Source of the DNA: Craspedostauros australis | Lineage: Eukaryota; Bacillariophyta; Bacillariophyceae; Mastogloiales; Achnanthaceae | DNA: 64,000 nt | Assembly: GCA_026770025.1 (NCBI GenBank) | Contig: JAMXDE010000021.1 | Coordinates: 620,001-684,000 of the forward strand | Reading direction: 5' to 3' | Shown: in pieces, positions 42,742 to 53,111 of the stretch | Numbering within the stretch: position 1 is the first letter of the stretch | How the letters are laid out: every line of letters begins with the position of its first letter | Made by a program: the position numbers and the translations under genes | Notes under the pieces: model-generated | What the model was told of the DNA's origin: nothing | Database searches by the model: none | Seen by the model: only the letters and a program-made list of their open reading frames with translations

Positions 42742-43410
42742 CGCCTGTATCTTTGTGGTGGGAAGGTGACTGCTTTGTTGGGAGGCTCGCGGATGGGTGT
42801 GCACAACCAATTAGGGTACCGTGACAACACTGATGAAGGCGGGTTTGATGCCAATGACTCCAATGACTCCAATGACGCCAACGACGCAGGGATGATGAGG
42901 ATACTCTTGCTCTTATCGGTGCTTGTAGAATGGGGTGACAGGCATTCACGACAACTCGCTCCACTATCGCCTGTTGCGGTTGTTGCAACTGTTGCGATTC
43001 CATCTGATGCGTTGTTACGTCCACGTTCGCTTTTGTCTCTCTCTTGTTTCTTTCGATTTACAGTATTAGTCGACTGTGCTTTTATTTTGGCGCGAAACTG
43101 ATAATCGACAACTTTGACTGCTCTCAACTGAAGAAAACAAACAGAATATCATTCACGAGTCAGTTCGGCTGATTCGTGACTGTCGTTTCTACTCAGTCTG
43201 TCCACCACACGGAGAGATGTGAAACAGAGCGAATCTGGGCTTCTCTGCCACCACCAACACAAAACATGATGTCAACCCAACATTCGGAGGCCGTCCTGGA
43301 GTGGGTGCCCATCAAAGATCGGCCACAGGTTCATGGGTATCACAATCCTTGTTGCGTGGTAGTACGATCTAATCAATCTGAACAAACGGACCCCCATCAA
43401 AAGCAACACA
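42742..43410. other. Divergent promoter region
   Basis: 669 bases shared by the PET117-like and DPH1 genes, with TTTTGGCGCGAAA at 43085-43097 and AATGACTCCAATGACTCC-type short repeats near 42853-42880. Confidence 0.5.
43085..43097. promoter_or_regulatory. E2F-like palindrome TTTTGGCGCGAAA
   Basis: Full match to the E2F/DP consensus, 344 bases from the PET117-like start and 314 bases from the DPH1 start, about the middle of their shared upstream region. Confidence 0.4.
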
Positions 43411-44724
43411 ATGGCGACGGAAGAAGACGCTACCGAAGACCAGGCAGAGCCAAAGCCTGCCCGTGAGGCTGCACAGAAGCCCCGTCGAATCATCCGCAGA
43501 CGGAGACGCAACAAGGGACCGGAGATCGACATGGCGCTGCTGGAGAAGACCGTGCAAGCGTCCAGCCTGCCCAAGGCCTACAGCTTCGAGCTGCCCAAGA
43601 CGGTCCAGCGCATCCAGTCCATAGGCGCTGCGCATGTGGCCTTGCAGATGCCAGAAGGTCTCCTCATGTACGCAACCGTGCTGTCCGACGTGATCAAACG
43701 GCTCTGTCCGACGCTCACGCAGGTTTCCATCCTGGGCGATGTCACGTACGGAGCCTGCTGCGTCGATGATCTCGGAGCGAAGGCCCTGGGAGCCCAGCTG
43801 CTGGTGCACTACGGCCACTCTTGCCTGGTGCCCATCCAGCACACGGCCATTCCATGTCTCTACGTCTTTGTGGAGATCACCATCGATGTGCCGCATCTCG
43901 TGGACTGCCTCGACATGACCCTGTGTGGTGCGCCCGTCTCCACATCAGCTTCGACGTCAGCAGATGTGGATGTGCCTACTAATTCAGACACTAGTGTGGA
44001 GACGAAGCCTCTCGTCTACCTCCTGGGCACCATCCAGTTCCGCCACGCTCTGTTGGAAGCTGATAAGCTCCTGCAAGCCAAGGGATACGAAACCAAGATC
44101 CCGCAGGCCAAGCCACTGTCTCCAGGAGAAGTTCTGGGCTGCACATCGCCGGTTCTTACCAGCGACAGGGATTCCAACGCGGTCGTGTGCTTCGTCGCGG
44201 ATGGACGTTTCCACCTGGAATCCACGCTCATCTCCAATCCGCACATCCCTGTGTTCTACAGGTACGATCCGTACAGCAAGGCGCTGACGGAGGAGGCCTA
44301 CAAGCATGAGGAGATGAAGGACATTCGTCACAACGCCATCCAACGCGCTCGATCCGCCAAGACCTTCGGCATCTTGCTCGGGACTTTGGGACGTCAGGGA
44401 AACCCTGCGATCGTGCAAAGGATCAAGGAGACGCTGCGCGCGCAAGGCAAGCGCCACTTCCTCATGCTCGTCTCGGAGATCACGCCGCACAAGCTGGCTC
44501 TGTTCCACAACATCGACGCATGGGTGCAGGTGGCATGTCCCAGACTTTCCGTCGATTGGGGACATCATCTGTGCGAAAAGCCCGTCCTCAACCCATACGA
44601 GTTGATGGTGTGCCTCGAGAAGTCGGAATGGAGGAAGGTGTATCCCATGGACTACTACGCGCAGGCTGGCGGCGAATGGGCCAACTACCATGAATCCAAC
44701 AAGAATCGTGTCATCGAGATATAG
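43411..44724 (+). CDS. DPH1: Diphthamide biosynthesis protein 1
   Basis: 437 residues in one exon. DPH1 pairs with DPH2 to form the noncanonical radical-SAM enzyme that moves the 3-amino-3-carboxypropyl group of SAM onto a His of elongation factor 2, the first step to diphthamide. The three cysteines that hold the 4Fe-4S cluster are visible: YGACCVDD (Cys116 or 117), VLGCTSP (Cys244) and VACPRLSVDW (Cys376). Other family signs are LQMPEGLLMYA, GDVTYGACC, VHYGHSCLVPI and FHLES. The N-terminus is basic (RRIIRRRRRNKGPEI), as in many eukaryotic copies. A Ser/Thr-rich insert lies at about 176-197. Length matches the family. Confidence 0.95.
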   Translation: MATEEDATEDQAEPKPAREAAQKPRRIIRRRRRNKGPEIDMALLEKTVQASSLPKAYSFELPKTVQRIQSIGAAHVALQMPEGLLMYATVLSDVIKRLCPTLTQVSILGDVTYGACCVDDLGAKALGAQLLVHYGHSCLVPIQHTAIPCLYVFVEITIDVPHLVDCLDMTLCGAPVSTSASTSADVDVPTNSDTSVETKPLVYLLGTIQFRHALLEADKLLQAKGYETKIPQAKPLSPGEVLGCTSPVLTSDRDSNAVVCFVADGRFHLESTLISNPHIPVFYRYDPYSKALTEEAYKHEEMKDIRHNAIQRARSAKTFGILLGTLGRQGNPAIVQRIKETLRAQGKRHFLMLVSEITPHKLALFHNIDAWVQVACPRLSVDWGHHLCEKPVLNPYELMVCLEKSEWRKVYPMDYYAQAGGEWANYHESNKNRVIEI

Positions 44725-45517
44725 CGCAGCCCAACACTGCACAACACAGCATACTGCAGTGCAGTGCAGTGCAGTGCAGAACAACGAATGGCACGAGAGA
44801 GAAGCACGAACAAAGGTACGTCCCAGCTGACTGCACATGCACATTGCAAGTGTTCAACTGCACGTTCCACTTGTATGTTCGCTTCACCTTGCTCAATGTC
44901 CAACGTAGCAAATAGATCCATCACGAGGGCGTAGAATCTCATTTGAGCCAAGTGCTTAGCACCATCACCTGTCTCTTCCAAATCTGCGCAACATCAAACT
45001 GCTTGTAACACTTTTCCCTCGATCATCATTCCACACTGTCGGGGGACATTTAAGCTCGCAACATTCCAACTCACGTGCAACTCACACAACTGCATGTTCT
45101 AATCCATTGCATCATGTTCCGTGTTCCTTTACTGTGCGTCCATTTCGTCACAGCAGTCGGTCCTGTGCGAAGCAGATCGTACAGCAGCCCTGCTGGCCTG
45201 ATCAGAAATGTGTAATAGGTACACCTGTACTGTGTCAAATATAATTGTGAAGTTCATAGAGCAATAATGTAATAGAAATAGACGCATCAAACTGTACAAA
45301 AGACGCGTTTTCGTTCTCTCCCTCTATCTGTTTGCAGTGCAGAACGCCCTCCATGATTGCTGAATCGAACTCCCCCGACGTACCATACCCACCCACTCGT
45401 ACTTTGCTGCACCCCACAGAGTTTGCACACTCCGTTACACGTGATTAGGAAAGCAAAATAACTGTTTGGCTTTTTCACTAACTTACAAGGGTCCTTTTAA
45501 CTTCCGATCGCGTGGCT
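44725..45517. other. Convergent intergenic region
   Basis: About 790 bases. A GCAGT pentamer repeat is at 44755-44780, just after DPH1 and probably in its 3' UTR. No gene recognised. Confidence 0.5.
44755..44780. repeat. (GCAGT)n microsatellite
   Basis: About five GCAGT units directly after the DPH1 stop codon. Confidence 0.8.
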
Positions 45518-46372
45518 TTACTGTCCCATGCGGATGATGAGGATCACCACCAGAACGACCAGCACACCGATGAACACCCACGACAATGCCAGGGCCTTCC
45601 ACATCAGCGACACTCGCTTTCCACCGTCTGAAGATTGGGCGACGTTGTTGCGCGATGAGCGTTTCAGAGCCTGCAGGATCTTAGCTTTCGGGTCCGTAGG
45701 CTCGTCGCTCGAGGTGTTCGAAACGTCTGTGTCTGTGCTGCTCGAGCCCTGGAGGGGTGGTTCGTCGGGCGCCCTCGGGGCCTGCTTCGCCGCCCTGGCG
45801 GAGGCCAGCGTGCTGCCGCCGATGCTGCTGATATCGTCCTCGGTCCCCTCCTTCCACACTGACACGTCGTACGTGCTCGGCGAATACTGCAGACTGTCCT
45901 CCACGCTCTGCCCGTCCTCTTCTCTCAACAGGGAATTAAAATACGAGTGGAACGGGGAGCTGTACATTTTCAATGCAGATGGGCGTAGCATTTGCTTCGG
46001 GTCTGCCTTGGGTGGTGTGGCCTTCGTCTTCTCGGAGAGGACGGGAATCTGTGGGAGGGGTGTGGTGGCATCTTCATCGTCGGTGCCCTCGACCGCAGTC
46101 TCGAAGCTGGAGGAACCGAAGTTGACCTCCTCCAGATTGGTGATGCCCGCGAGATGATCACCGATCACATCACCGATGTCCTCACCGTCGAGCTCATCGT
46201 CGGTAGGAGCCGGCTCGTCGGTGGCGTTGTCGACGGCGTTCTTCTTCGCATCTGTTGCTGCGCCATCAGGAGGCGCTGTCTCCGCGACGAGATTTCGCTC
46301 ATCAGCTGCGCTAGTATCTGGGGTTGATTGTGGCTTCGCTGCCATTGGCTTGGCCTCCTCAATGTCGCTCAT
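45518..46372 (-). CDS. Tail-anchored protein, function unknown
   Basis: 284 residues in one exon. The first 255 residues are hydrophilic and mostly disordered, rich in Ser, Asp, Glu, Pro and Ala. A conserved-looking middle block has LRPSALKMYSSPFHSYFNSL and SLQYSPSTYDVSVW. The C-terminus is one membrane helix, LALSWVFIGVLVVLVVILII, followed by RMGQ, so the protein is tail anchored with its body in the cytosol. Basic residues just before the helix (KRSSRNN, GGKRVSLMWK) would favour ER or outer mitochondrial membrane insertion. No known domain recognised. CAGAGTATACTT lies 52 bases upstream of the start. Confidence 0.72.
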   Translation of the reverse strand: MSDIEEAKPMAAKPQSTPDTSAADERNLVAETAPPDGAATDAKKNAVDNATDEPAPTDDELDGEDIGDVIGDHLAGITNLEEVNFGSSSFETAVEGTDDEDATTPLPQIPVLSEKTKATPPKADPKQMLRPSALKMYSSPFHSYFNSLLREEDGQSVEDSLQYSPSTYDVSVWKEGTEDDISSIGGSTLASARAAKQAPRAPDEPPLQGSSSTDTDVSNTSSDEPTDPKAKILQALKRSSRNNVAQSSDGGKRVSLMWKALALSWVFIGVLVVLVVILIIRMGQ

Positions 46373-47450
46373 CTTGTGCTGTTGCTCGTTGCGTGCGGAT
46401 GTGTCGATGTGTGTGGGTGTGCTCAGAGTATACTTTTCTGCAGTTGCTCAAGTTGCTGTTGTTGGTTGTGTTGTGTTGTGTTGTCAAGTGCAATTCATGC
46501 GATTGTCGATCCCGGATGACGGTCGCGATTGGTGTGGTTCGTTCTTTCTTTCGTCACCTCTTTCGTTCGGGCTGTGCTTTACCGTCACGATGGTGATCGT
46601 GTTGCTGCTGTTGTTGCTGCTGCTCCTGCTGATGATGGTAATGACATACAATGCCCTGGTATGCTTGCGTTGTGGCGGAGTGAATGGTTTGCTGGCTCAA
46701 TTTACAAGCTCTCTTCAATCTTGACTTTGCCTTTGAGTCTGTTGTTGTTGTCGTCTTCGTTCTTCGCGTGCCGTCGGCCGTGAGTCGGAAAAGCGCCTTC
46801 TCCGTGCTGCACCTTGCTTTGGTGGCTTCAATTGGTTGACGGGTGGGTTGTTGCTGAGTAACGAGGAGGTCGGCCACGAGGCGTTTCTGTGCGAGGAGAC
46901 ACGGCGGTGAAGCAAACAACGAATCAAACAAACAATCGCAGACTCCAAACCAAATTCAAAACAGGATGTTGTGAGTGGATAGTAACGGCCATGCGGACAA
47001 TTCACACAGTTGGAACGCGCGAGCCGGGCTTGACAATAATGATCTGTGTTGAATCGTGACTTCTGTTTGCCGAACACCATGCTATGGAGGTTAATACGGC
47101 GTTATTTTGAACGCTGGATTGCCAACCACGAGCGAGTCCGCTCTCTCCGAACACCTCACAAAATCAACGTTGTCATCGCCACCATCGCCATCCTCGGAGT
47201 CTTCCAAAATACAAAAATCCTCCTCTTGGCGCACTCCCACTACTCTCCGCTTCCTGCACTCTCTTCCTCATACACAGCGTGACATGGCATGGCATGTCAT
47301 GCTGGAGCGACTGTTCCAGCTACTCTATAAATATTAACACTCGTAATCGTAATCGTGTCATCTGTACTGCTCTACTCCTATTCGTATACCATCGACACAT
47401 GGTTGGTTTACACCAAATATATTGTTTGTTTGAAGGTTGCTAAGGGGAGG
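46373..47450. other. Intergenic
   Basis: About 1.1 kb between the tail-anchored gene and surface gene E. GTTGCTGCTG-type repeats lie near 46598-46630. No gene recognised; frames here have repeat-biased composition. Confidence 0.45.
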
Positions 47451-50319
47451 CTACGGTTCCAGCGCATCAGGCTGGCACTGAAAGCAGCAGTCCGTGCAAC
47501 AATCGCAGAGGATCTCATCGCAGTCGGCGTAGAGCTGGTTGATGGATGACGCGTTGCAGACGGATTGCGGCATCTCTCCAACGATGTTGTTCTTGTAAAG
47601 TCTGAATGTCTCCAAAGAAGCGAGCGAACCCAGCTGATGCGGAACGTCTCCAATGAGCTCGTTCCTCTCGATGCTGAGGACGCGAAGATGGGAGAGCCGC
47701 GATAGTTCTTCTGGGATCTTGCCATCCAAATCGTTGCGTGATATGATCAGAGATTCTGCGGAGCAATTGTGTTGGGATGTGAGGGTATCAACAACAGCGT
47801 GTGTTCGTTCCCAGTGATGACGACGACAGACACGTAAAACGTAGAAAAGGGAAGAAACCACTTGGGAAAAGATAGCATGCCATTTGGTGTCATGTGAGTC
47901 TGCTTGTCATATGATGCCATGTGATTGTTGATAGAATTGCATGGATGTATGTTGTCACACCATGGAATTCCTCGCATACTCATGCATTGTACAACTACAA
48001 CTACGAGATGAACGTACCTAGCTTCGACATGGCTCCGACGTAAGATGGGATGCTCCCTGTCAGCTTGTTGCCTTGTAGGTTGAGAGTGACTGCGAAATGC
48101 AATGCAATGCAATGCGATACGGCGTAGCGAAAGGTGATGTGCGAAAAGAGGACCTGTTAGTGGACGCTTGACGATCATATCTTGAAGGGTGCGTGTTTGG
48201 ATAGCACCATGGGTATGTACTCTACTCGTTTGGGAGAGAAGTTACTGCCCGCGAAGTGTCATCTCGCGCAGTGCATACATGGGGCCACAGTACAAGTAAT
48301 ACCAACAGCGACTGCAGCTGCAAAAGCATGCGGAATAGAGTACAGATGCCCACCTCTCGAGAGGAACGTACCGAGGTTGGAGAGCAACGCGATTTCGGAT
48401 GGGATCGATGATTCCAGCCGATTGCTGCCGAGGTGCAAGGTCTGCAGCGTGTCTGAAAGCATCCAAAGTCCCGATGAGAGATTCCCACCCAGGCTCAAAT
48501 CTTCCAAATGGATCGTGGTCAGGTTACCATCACTGTCGCAGACAGTCTCTGCACTGGTGATGTTGCTGGAGCGAGCTCTATCCATCGTGTTTGCGTCGTG
48601 GAATGTTGAGAACCAGGTGCATTCATCGGTGTAGGTCATCCACCCGTTCATGCCGTCCGCTCCGAAGACGATGCGTGAATCCAACGAGATGTGCCTGTTC
48701 CGACTGTATGATCCTTCCAGATAGATCATCGCCATTGCGAAACGCTGCAACAGACGAGTGGACATGTACGAGGGGAATGCAGGATCGGCCAGAAGCCAAT
48801 GCAAGGCTCTGGATTGGGGGCTCTGCTCATCCTCAAAGTCGGTCGTGCCCTCTCGCATTTTGTTCGTAACAAGGTCCTTCAGGAGCAGCTCGTTTGCCGT
48901 TGTTGGAGCGTCGCTGGGGGACTCACTTGGGAGCATCGTCGGCCTCGAGGTGGGTGACATGGAGATGCTTGGCGTATTCGAAGCAGTCTCAGTTGGTGTT
49001 TGAGAGGTGGAGCCGTTGGTTGGTTCTTGGGTTGGCATACGCGTTGGAGGGTGTGTCGGTATGAGCGCTGGTGCTACGGTGATTCTGGAGACCTCGTTGG
49101 GCGCGTTGGGCGGAAGCGAGATGCTCGGGCTGAGTACTGGTGCGCTTGACACATCCGCCGACGAGGATGACGACGATGATGATGAACTTGAAGTGGAGCT
49201 GTCATTTCGACGCACGTGCATCAGCAGCAACCCACAAAGGGCGACAGTGATTGCAGAGATCACGCACAGCACTGCCGTCGCCAGGACATATCTCTTGAAA
49301 CGTTCTTGTCTGTTGTGGATCAGGAGTCGTTTGTGGGATGCATTTGGATACTTTGCACCCTTCTCCTGGTGCGACGTCCGGGTCTTGACCGGACTTTTGT
49401 TACTCGCGACGAAAGTGACTTCACTCTTGCGAACTGGTCTACCGTTTCCATTGGAAGCATCTCGTCTCCGTTTGCCCTCGCAGTCGCTCACAATCTTGAG
49501 ATTGTCTCCAGTGTGCTGATATCGATACTTGCGATTGGCTTCGAGGTCATCATCGTTGAGCTGAGCACGTTGAGGTCTCCCACGCTTGCTCTGCGCAGGC
49601 CGATGTTGCTGTCGAGTAGCTCTGGACGCACGGTTCGACGATGGCGTCCGTTTGCCAACACTCTCTATCTCGGGAATGCCGCACTCTTCTGCAATATGGG
49701 AGGCTACCTGCGCCATATCCACAATGCTCAAGTCATCCTCCATGTATCCGTCGTGATCTTGATCTCGTTGAGAAAATCCTGATGACATGCTGCGGTTCTT
49801 GGCTTGTTGACGCTGGTGACCATTGGCATTTCTGTTGCTGTTGCTGCTGCTGTCATTGTGCCCTCTACTGTTTGATTGGCCCTTCGTGGGTTGCAGCAGA
49901 GCCTCTCCTGTGCTGACCACACTGCGAACGGACGCGATCAGTCGCTGCCTGATCTTCCGCTTTTCAGCTTCATCCGTCGTTGTGGCTTCCGTGGAATTGG
50001 TCGTGTCAAATTGTGCGTCACTTCGACGATGGCGACCATCAACCGCGTCATCCCATGCTTCGTCTTCTTCATCCTCCTCTTCCACCTCGTGGATGGTGTC
50101 TACGAACGGCCTGTCATCATCTTGGAAGAAGCTCTCTCTTGTGGATTCATACAGAAACCGACGCATGAGGTCGTGATCGCTGTCGCTCATTCCTTTTGTC
50201 TCGTGGTCGGAACCACTACGCTCCAGCGCCTCCGTCTGTTTCTGCCTTCGCGCACTCCTTTTGACTCTCGCCTTGACACCTGAAGTGGCAGCCTCGAGGT
50301 CGACACCATGTTGCTCCAT
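47451..50319 (-). CDS. Surface LRR protein E
   Basis: Three exons, 50319-48372, 48089-48018 and 47755-47451; GT-AG, all phase 1; 774 residues. A long, highly charged cytosolic tail (1-340) has an acidic run EVEEEDEEDEAWDD. The membrane helix lies at about 344-368 after RQERFKR. A Ser run and Pro-Thr stalk follow. The cap has QSPQSRALHWLLADPAFPSY and MTYTDECTWF. LRRs such as LNLQGNKLTGSIPSYVGAM follow, exon 2 being exactly one 24-residue unit. The array ends with ADCDEILCDCCTDCC, and the protein stops nine residues later, with no second stalk. The SDNP-type N-terminal motif of A, C and D was not found here. Same family as A, C and D but set apart by about 8 kb. Ligand unknown. Confidence 0.84.
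48097..48114. repeat. (AATGC)n in intron of E
   Basis: Short AATGC run right before the acceptor of exon 2 (48090), within the first intron. Confidence 0.6.
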
Positions 50320-51670
50320 AATGTTCTTCCCTGAAATCTCGCTGTGATTGTGTCGCCTTTGGTTTCCAGCCGTTGTGGATGTTGTATTAGTGCGAGTGAA
50401 GTCGCAATACGTCTCAGTTGGTTGTCCTTTACTCGATTTCTTGATGCACCTCTTCGGCTCTCTTCCGTGGAATTGATGCAGATACTCGTCTCGGGAGACT
50501 GATTCTCTCGTGATGTCTCACTTGGTTGCAATGCACCCTTGTTTTCTTTGGATGTTTGGATGTTGTGGCTGTTGCCGACTCTAACTTTTGAAATCGCTTT
50601 TGGGTATCGATGCCAATGTCAATGTTGATGTCAATGTTGATCGAATGTTGATCTAATGTTGATCTAACGTTGATCTGGTTGCATGATTGCAGACGCCGAT
50701 GGTCCTTGTCCTTGAGCTTGTGATCGAATGAATGTCCGCGGTGGGCTTGTCGCCATTCGCTATCACGCTTGCATGAAAGTGTTGGCAAGCAGAGATAAGT
50801 GCTGATACGATGATGACGGAGCAGAGAATTGAATGATACTCTGCCAATACTCTACTATTCTACAGATTTTGATGCAACTGCTGATGTGGCTGTGAGTGTG
50901 ATAGCGGGAGCGGGCAATGCGGGGGAGGGATCATCATCGCTGCTTTGGTTCGTTGACGGGTGTTTGGTGGAGAAAGGAAAACCAATCATGTGTGAAATTG
51001 TTTTTGGTTGGAGGCTCTCTATCCAATTCAAATTTCAAGTGGCCCCAGTTTCTCAGCCTGTGTGTGGCTGACGCGTTTCCGTGAAGGGCATGCGAGCGAC
51101 ACACACGAAACCGCAATGCCATTTGGCGCCATTTCTTTACAAGACACGAGTGATTCGACAAGGTGAGCGAGCCGAGGAGGGACGCGCAAAAAGCGTGGCG
51201 AGATGTCAGAGAGCACAGCGCAGAGCAGCGCGGGTGCGACAGAGTGCCGAATGGTGCATAGTACTGACACGGAGACCAGTAGTCGTATGAGTAGCTGGCA
51301 TTGGTCCGTGCGAGTTATGCATGTCGCAGGTACAGTACGCCTGGACTCGAATACGGATGCTAACAGCGCCACTTACATTTTCTAACCCCGTCTTGTAGCG
51401 CTGTCCTGGTGCTCAGACTAACTTCATGGACTACTCTTGGTTGGTTCGCAGCCGCATCAATTGTATTCGCAGGTTTGGTGGATCTGTCGTGGAGTCGTTG
51501 CAGATACTCTCCTGATGAATTCCCACCGTGTTTTCCACGTGTGACCTCGACTTCCAGATGTACGCGTGCCACTGCTAATCACAAGCACTTGTATCATTGA
51601 TCGTCCCGCTGTTCCATGACACTATCACGATGAATTCTCTCGTCGAAATGTGTCATGCGACGTCGTGCCG
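50320..51670. other. Intergenic
   Basis: Upstream of surface gene E. Short imperfect repeats of the GTTGATCTAATGTTGATC kind lie at 50625-50675. ATTTGGCGCC is at 51121-51130. No gene recognised. Confidence 0.5.
51121..51130. promoter_or_regulatory. ATTTGGCGCC motif
   Basis: One-base variant of the recurring TTTTGGCGCC motif, about 800 bases upstream of surface gene E. Confidence 0.2.
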
Positions 51671-52198
51671 CTAAGTTTCCGCCTGCTTGGCCTTACAAAT
51701 GATAAGGATCGTGTCTCCACCCGCCAAATGATCAGCAATAGTGCCGTCGAAATCCTCGCAGGATCTGGCAGACGAGGCCTTGGAATCCAGCGTCCACCAT
51801 TTCTCGGATTGGCCCTTGTAGACCATCCAGTGGCGTGTCAGTCGCCTGTGGATCCAACCCAAAGTCCCCGGCACATTGACGAGAAGACCAGCGAACCCCT
51901 CCCGTCTCCCATCATCGATCGTTGCAATGAGATCGGCGCTCGACTTCCTCGCATCAAAGAACATTGCCTCGTATCCTTGCTGTTGCAACACGAGCAGCGC
52001 CACATTGGCATCGTAGTTGCCAGTCCCCATCCAGCTGCGATGCGGGTTCCTTCCCCATTTGGTGTCGGGCGACAGCGTCTGACAAGCCGCTTCCATGTCT
52101 GACTTGGTGAGCCTCGACTCGCCGATCAGCATGTTGAGCGCGTGCAGCAGGCACATCTGGTTCATCGGACCCTGGCTTTCGTGGTAGGGTTGCGCCAT
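51671..52198 (-). CDS. Josephin-domain deubiquitinase
   Basis: 175 residues in one exon, made almost entirely of one Josephin domain. It begins YHESQ and has NQMCLLHALNML with the catalytic Cys16, GNYDANVALLVLQQQGYE, then TRHWMVYKG with His123 and WTLDSK with Asp138 as third residue; Gln9 would form the oxyanion hole. The order and spacing match ataxin-3 and JOSD1/2. These cysteine proteases cut ubiquitin chains. No ubiquitin-interacting motif follows, so this is the short JOSD type rather than ataxin-3. It faces away from the sigma-adaptin gene across about 0.9 kb. Confidence 0.92.
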   Translation of the reverse strand: MAQPYHESQGPMNQMCLLHALNMLIGESRLTKSDMEAACQTLSPDTKWGRNPHRSWMGTGNYDANVALLVLQQQGYEAMFFDARKSSADLIATIDDGRREGFAGLLVNVPGTLGWIHRRLTRHWMVYKGQSEKWWTLDSKASSARSCEDFDGTIADHLAGGDTILIICKAKQAET

Positions 52199-53111
52199 GA
52201 TGGATCGGCGCGTGCGTATTGTGGACGTTCTTCTCCAATGGGAACCAATGCGTCGTCGTCACACGAGCGTTGCCATCAACCAAGAATGGAGCGCGCCACG
52301 TTCATCGCATGCGGTCCGTGTCGGAGCGTGGTGATAGTTCGTAGAACGTGGAGAGACACGGTGGAGTGCTCGCCCTCGCTTACTCCAAGGCCAATATCTG
52401 GAATTTCCCTGCTTCAGTTGTGAACAGATCGACACCGGCGCTCTTCCTCTGTGTGCATTGACGTCGGTCCTTTGATTGGTTGTGCTGGAAGGTCTGCATC
52501 TGATGCGGTGTCTTTGCAGTGTTCCTCGTGGCGCTCTTTCGCGAGTGTCGTTTGCGATTTCACGTTTTGCTAGGTAATTTGCCTAATCGAGGTTTTCGAA
52601 TTCGCCCTGGATACTTTGTCTTGTATTTCGACGTTTCCTTCAATGTGTGAATTACTCGAACCCTATAATTTGGTTCGGTTGGATCCAACCAGTCATTGCC
52701 GACAATGGCGCAGATGCGCGAAGAATGACACGGCAACAAAACGCAACAGCACAAGAGGCGTGTGCGCGCATTCGTGCTTTCGCTGCGCATCTCAGGAGAC
52801 GTGGAAATTCACCAAGTTCATACACCAGTAATACTGCGACAAGCAAGGAAGGAAGCATTGACAGAGGAAGGCAGTGCATCAGCGGAGAAGAGTTGTTCGG
52901 TTGCAACAGCGATTTGGGTTCATTCGCTGAAGACAAGAGACAGACAGAGGGGGAGGCAACTGCGTCAGCGTGTGCGGATTGAAATAGAATCGATCTTCAA
53001 AGCAGCGATAGCACGAGCAAAGGCACGAGCCAAGGCAACAGCAGGACCAGCTGATCAGCAGCCCAACGAGCGAAGAAGTGCAGAACAGGGACACCAAGAA
53101 CTCGATTCACA
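52199..53111. other. Divergent intergenic region
   Basis: Upstream region of the Josephin and sigma-adaptin genes. The stretch 52750-53110 is A/G-rich on the plus strand and is probably the leader of the right gene. No gene recognised. Confidence 0.5.

Noticed and set aside
45340-45420. ATCGAACTCCCC-like string resembling a tRNA T-arm
   Set aside because: No matching acceptor, D or anticodon stems around it.
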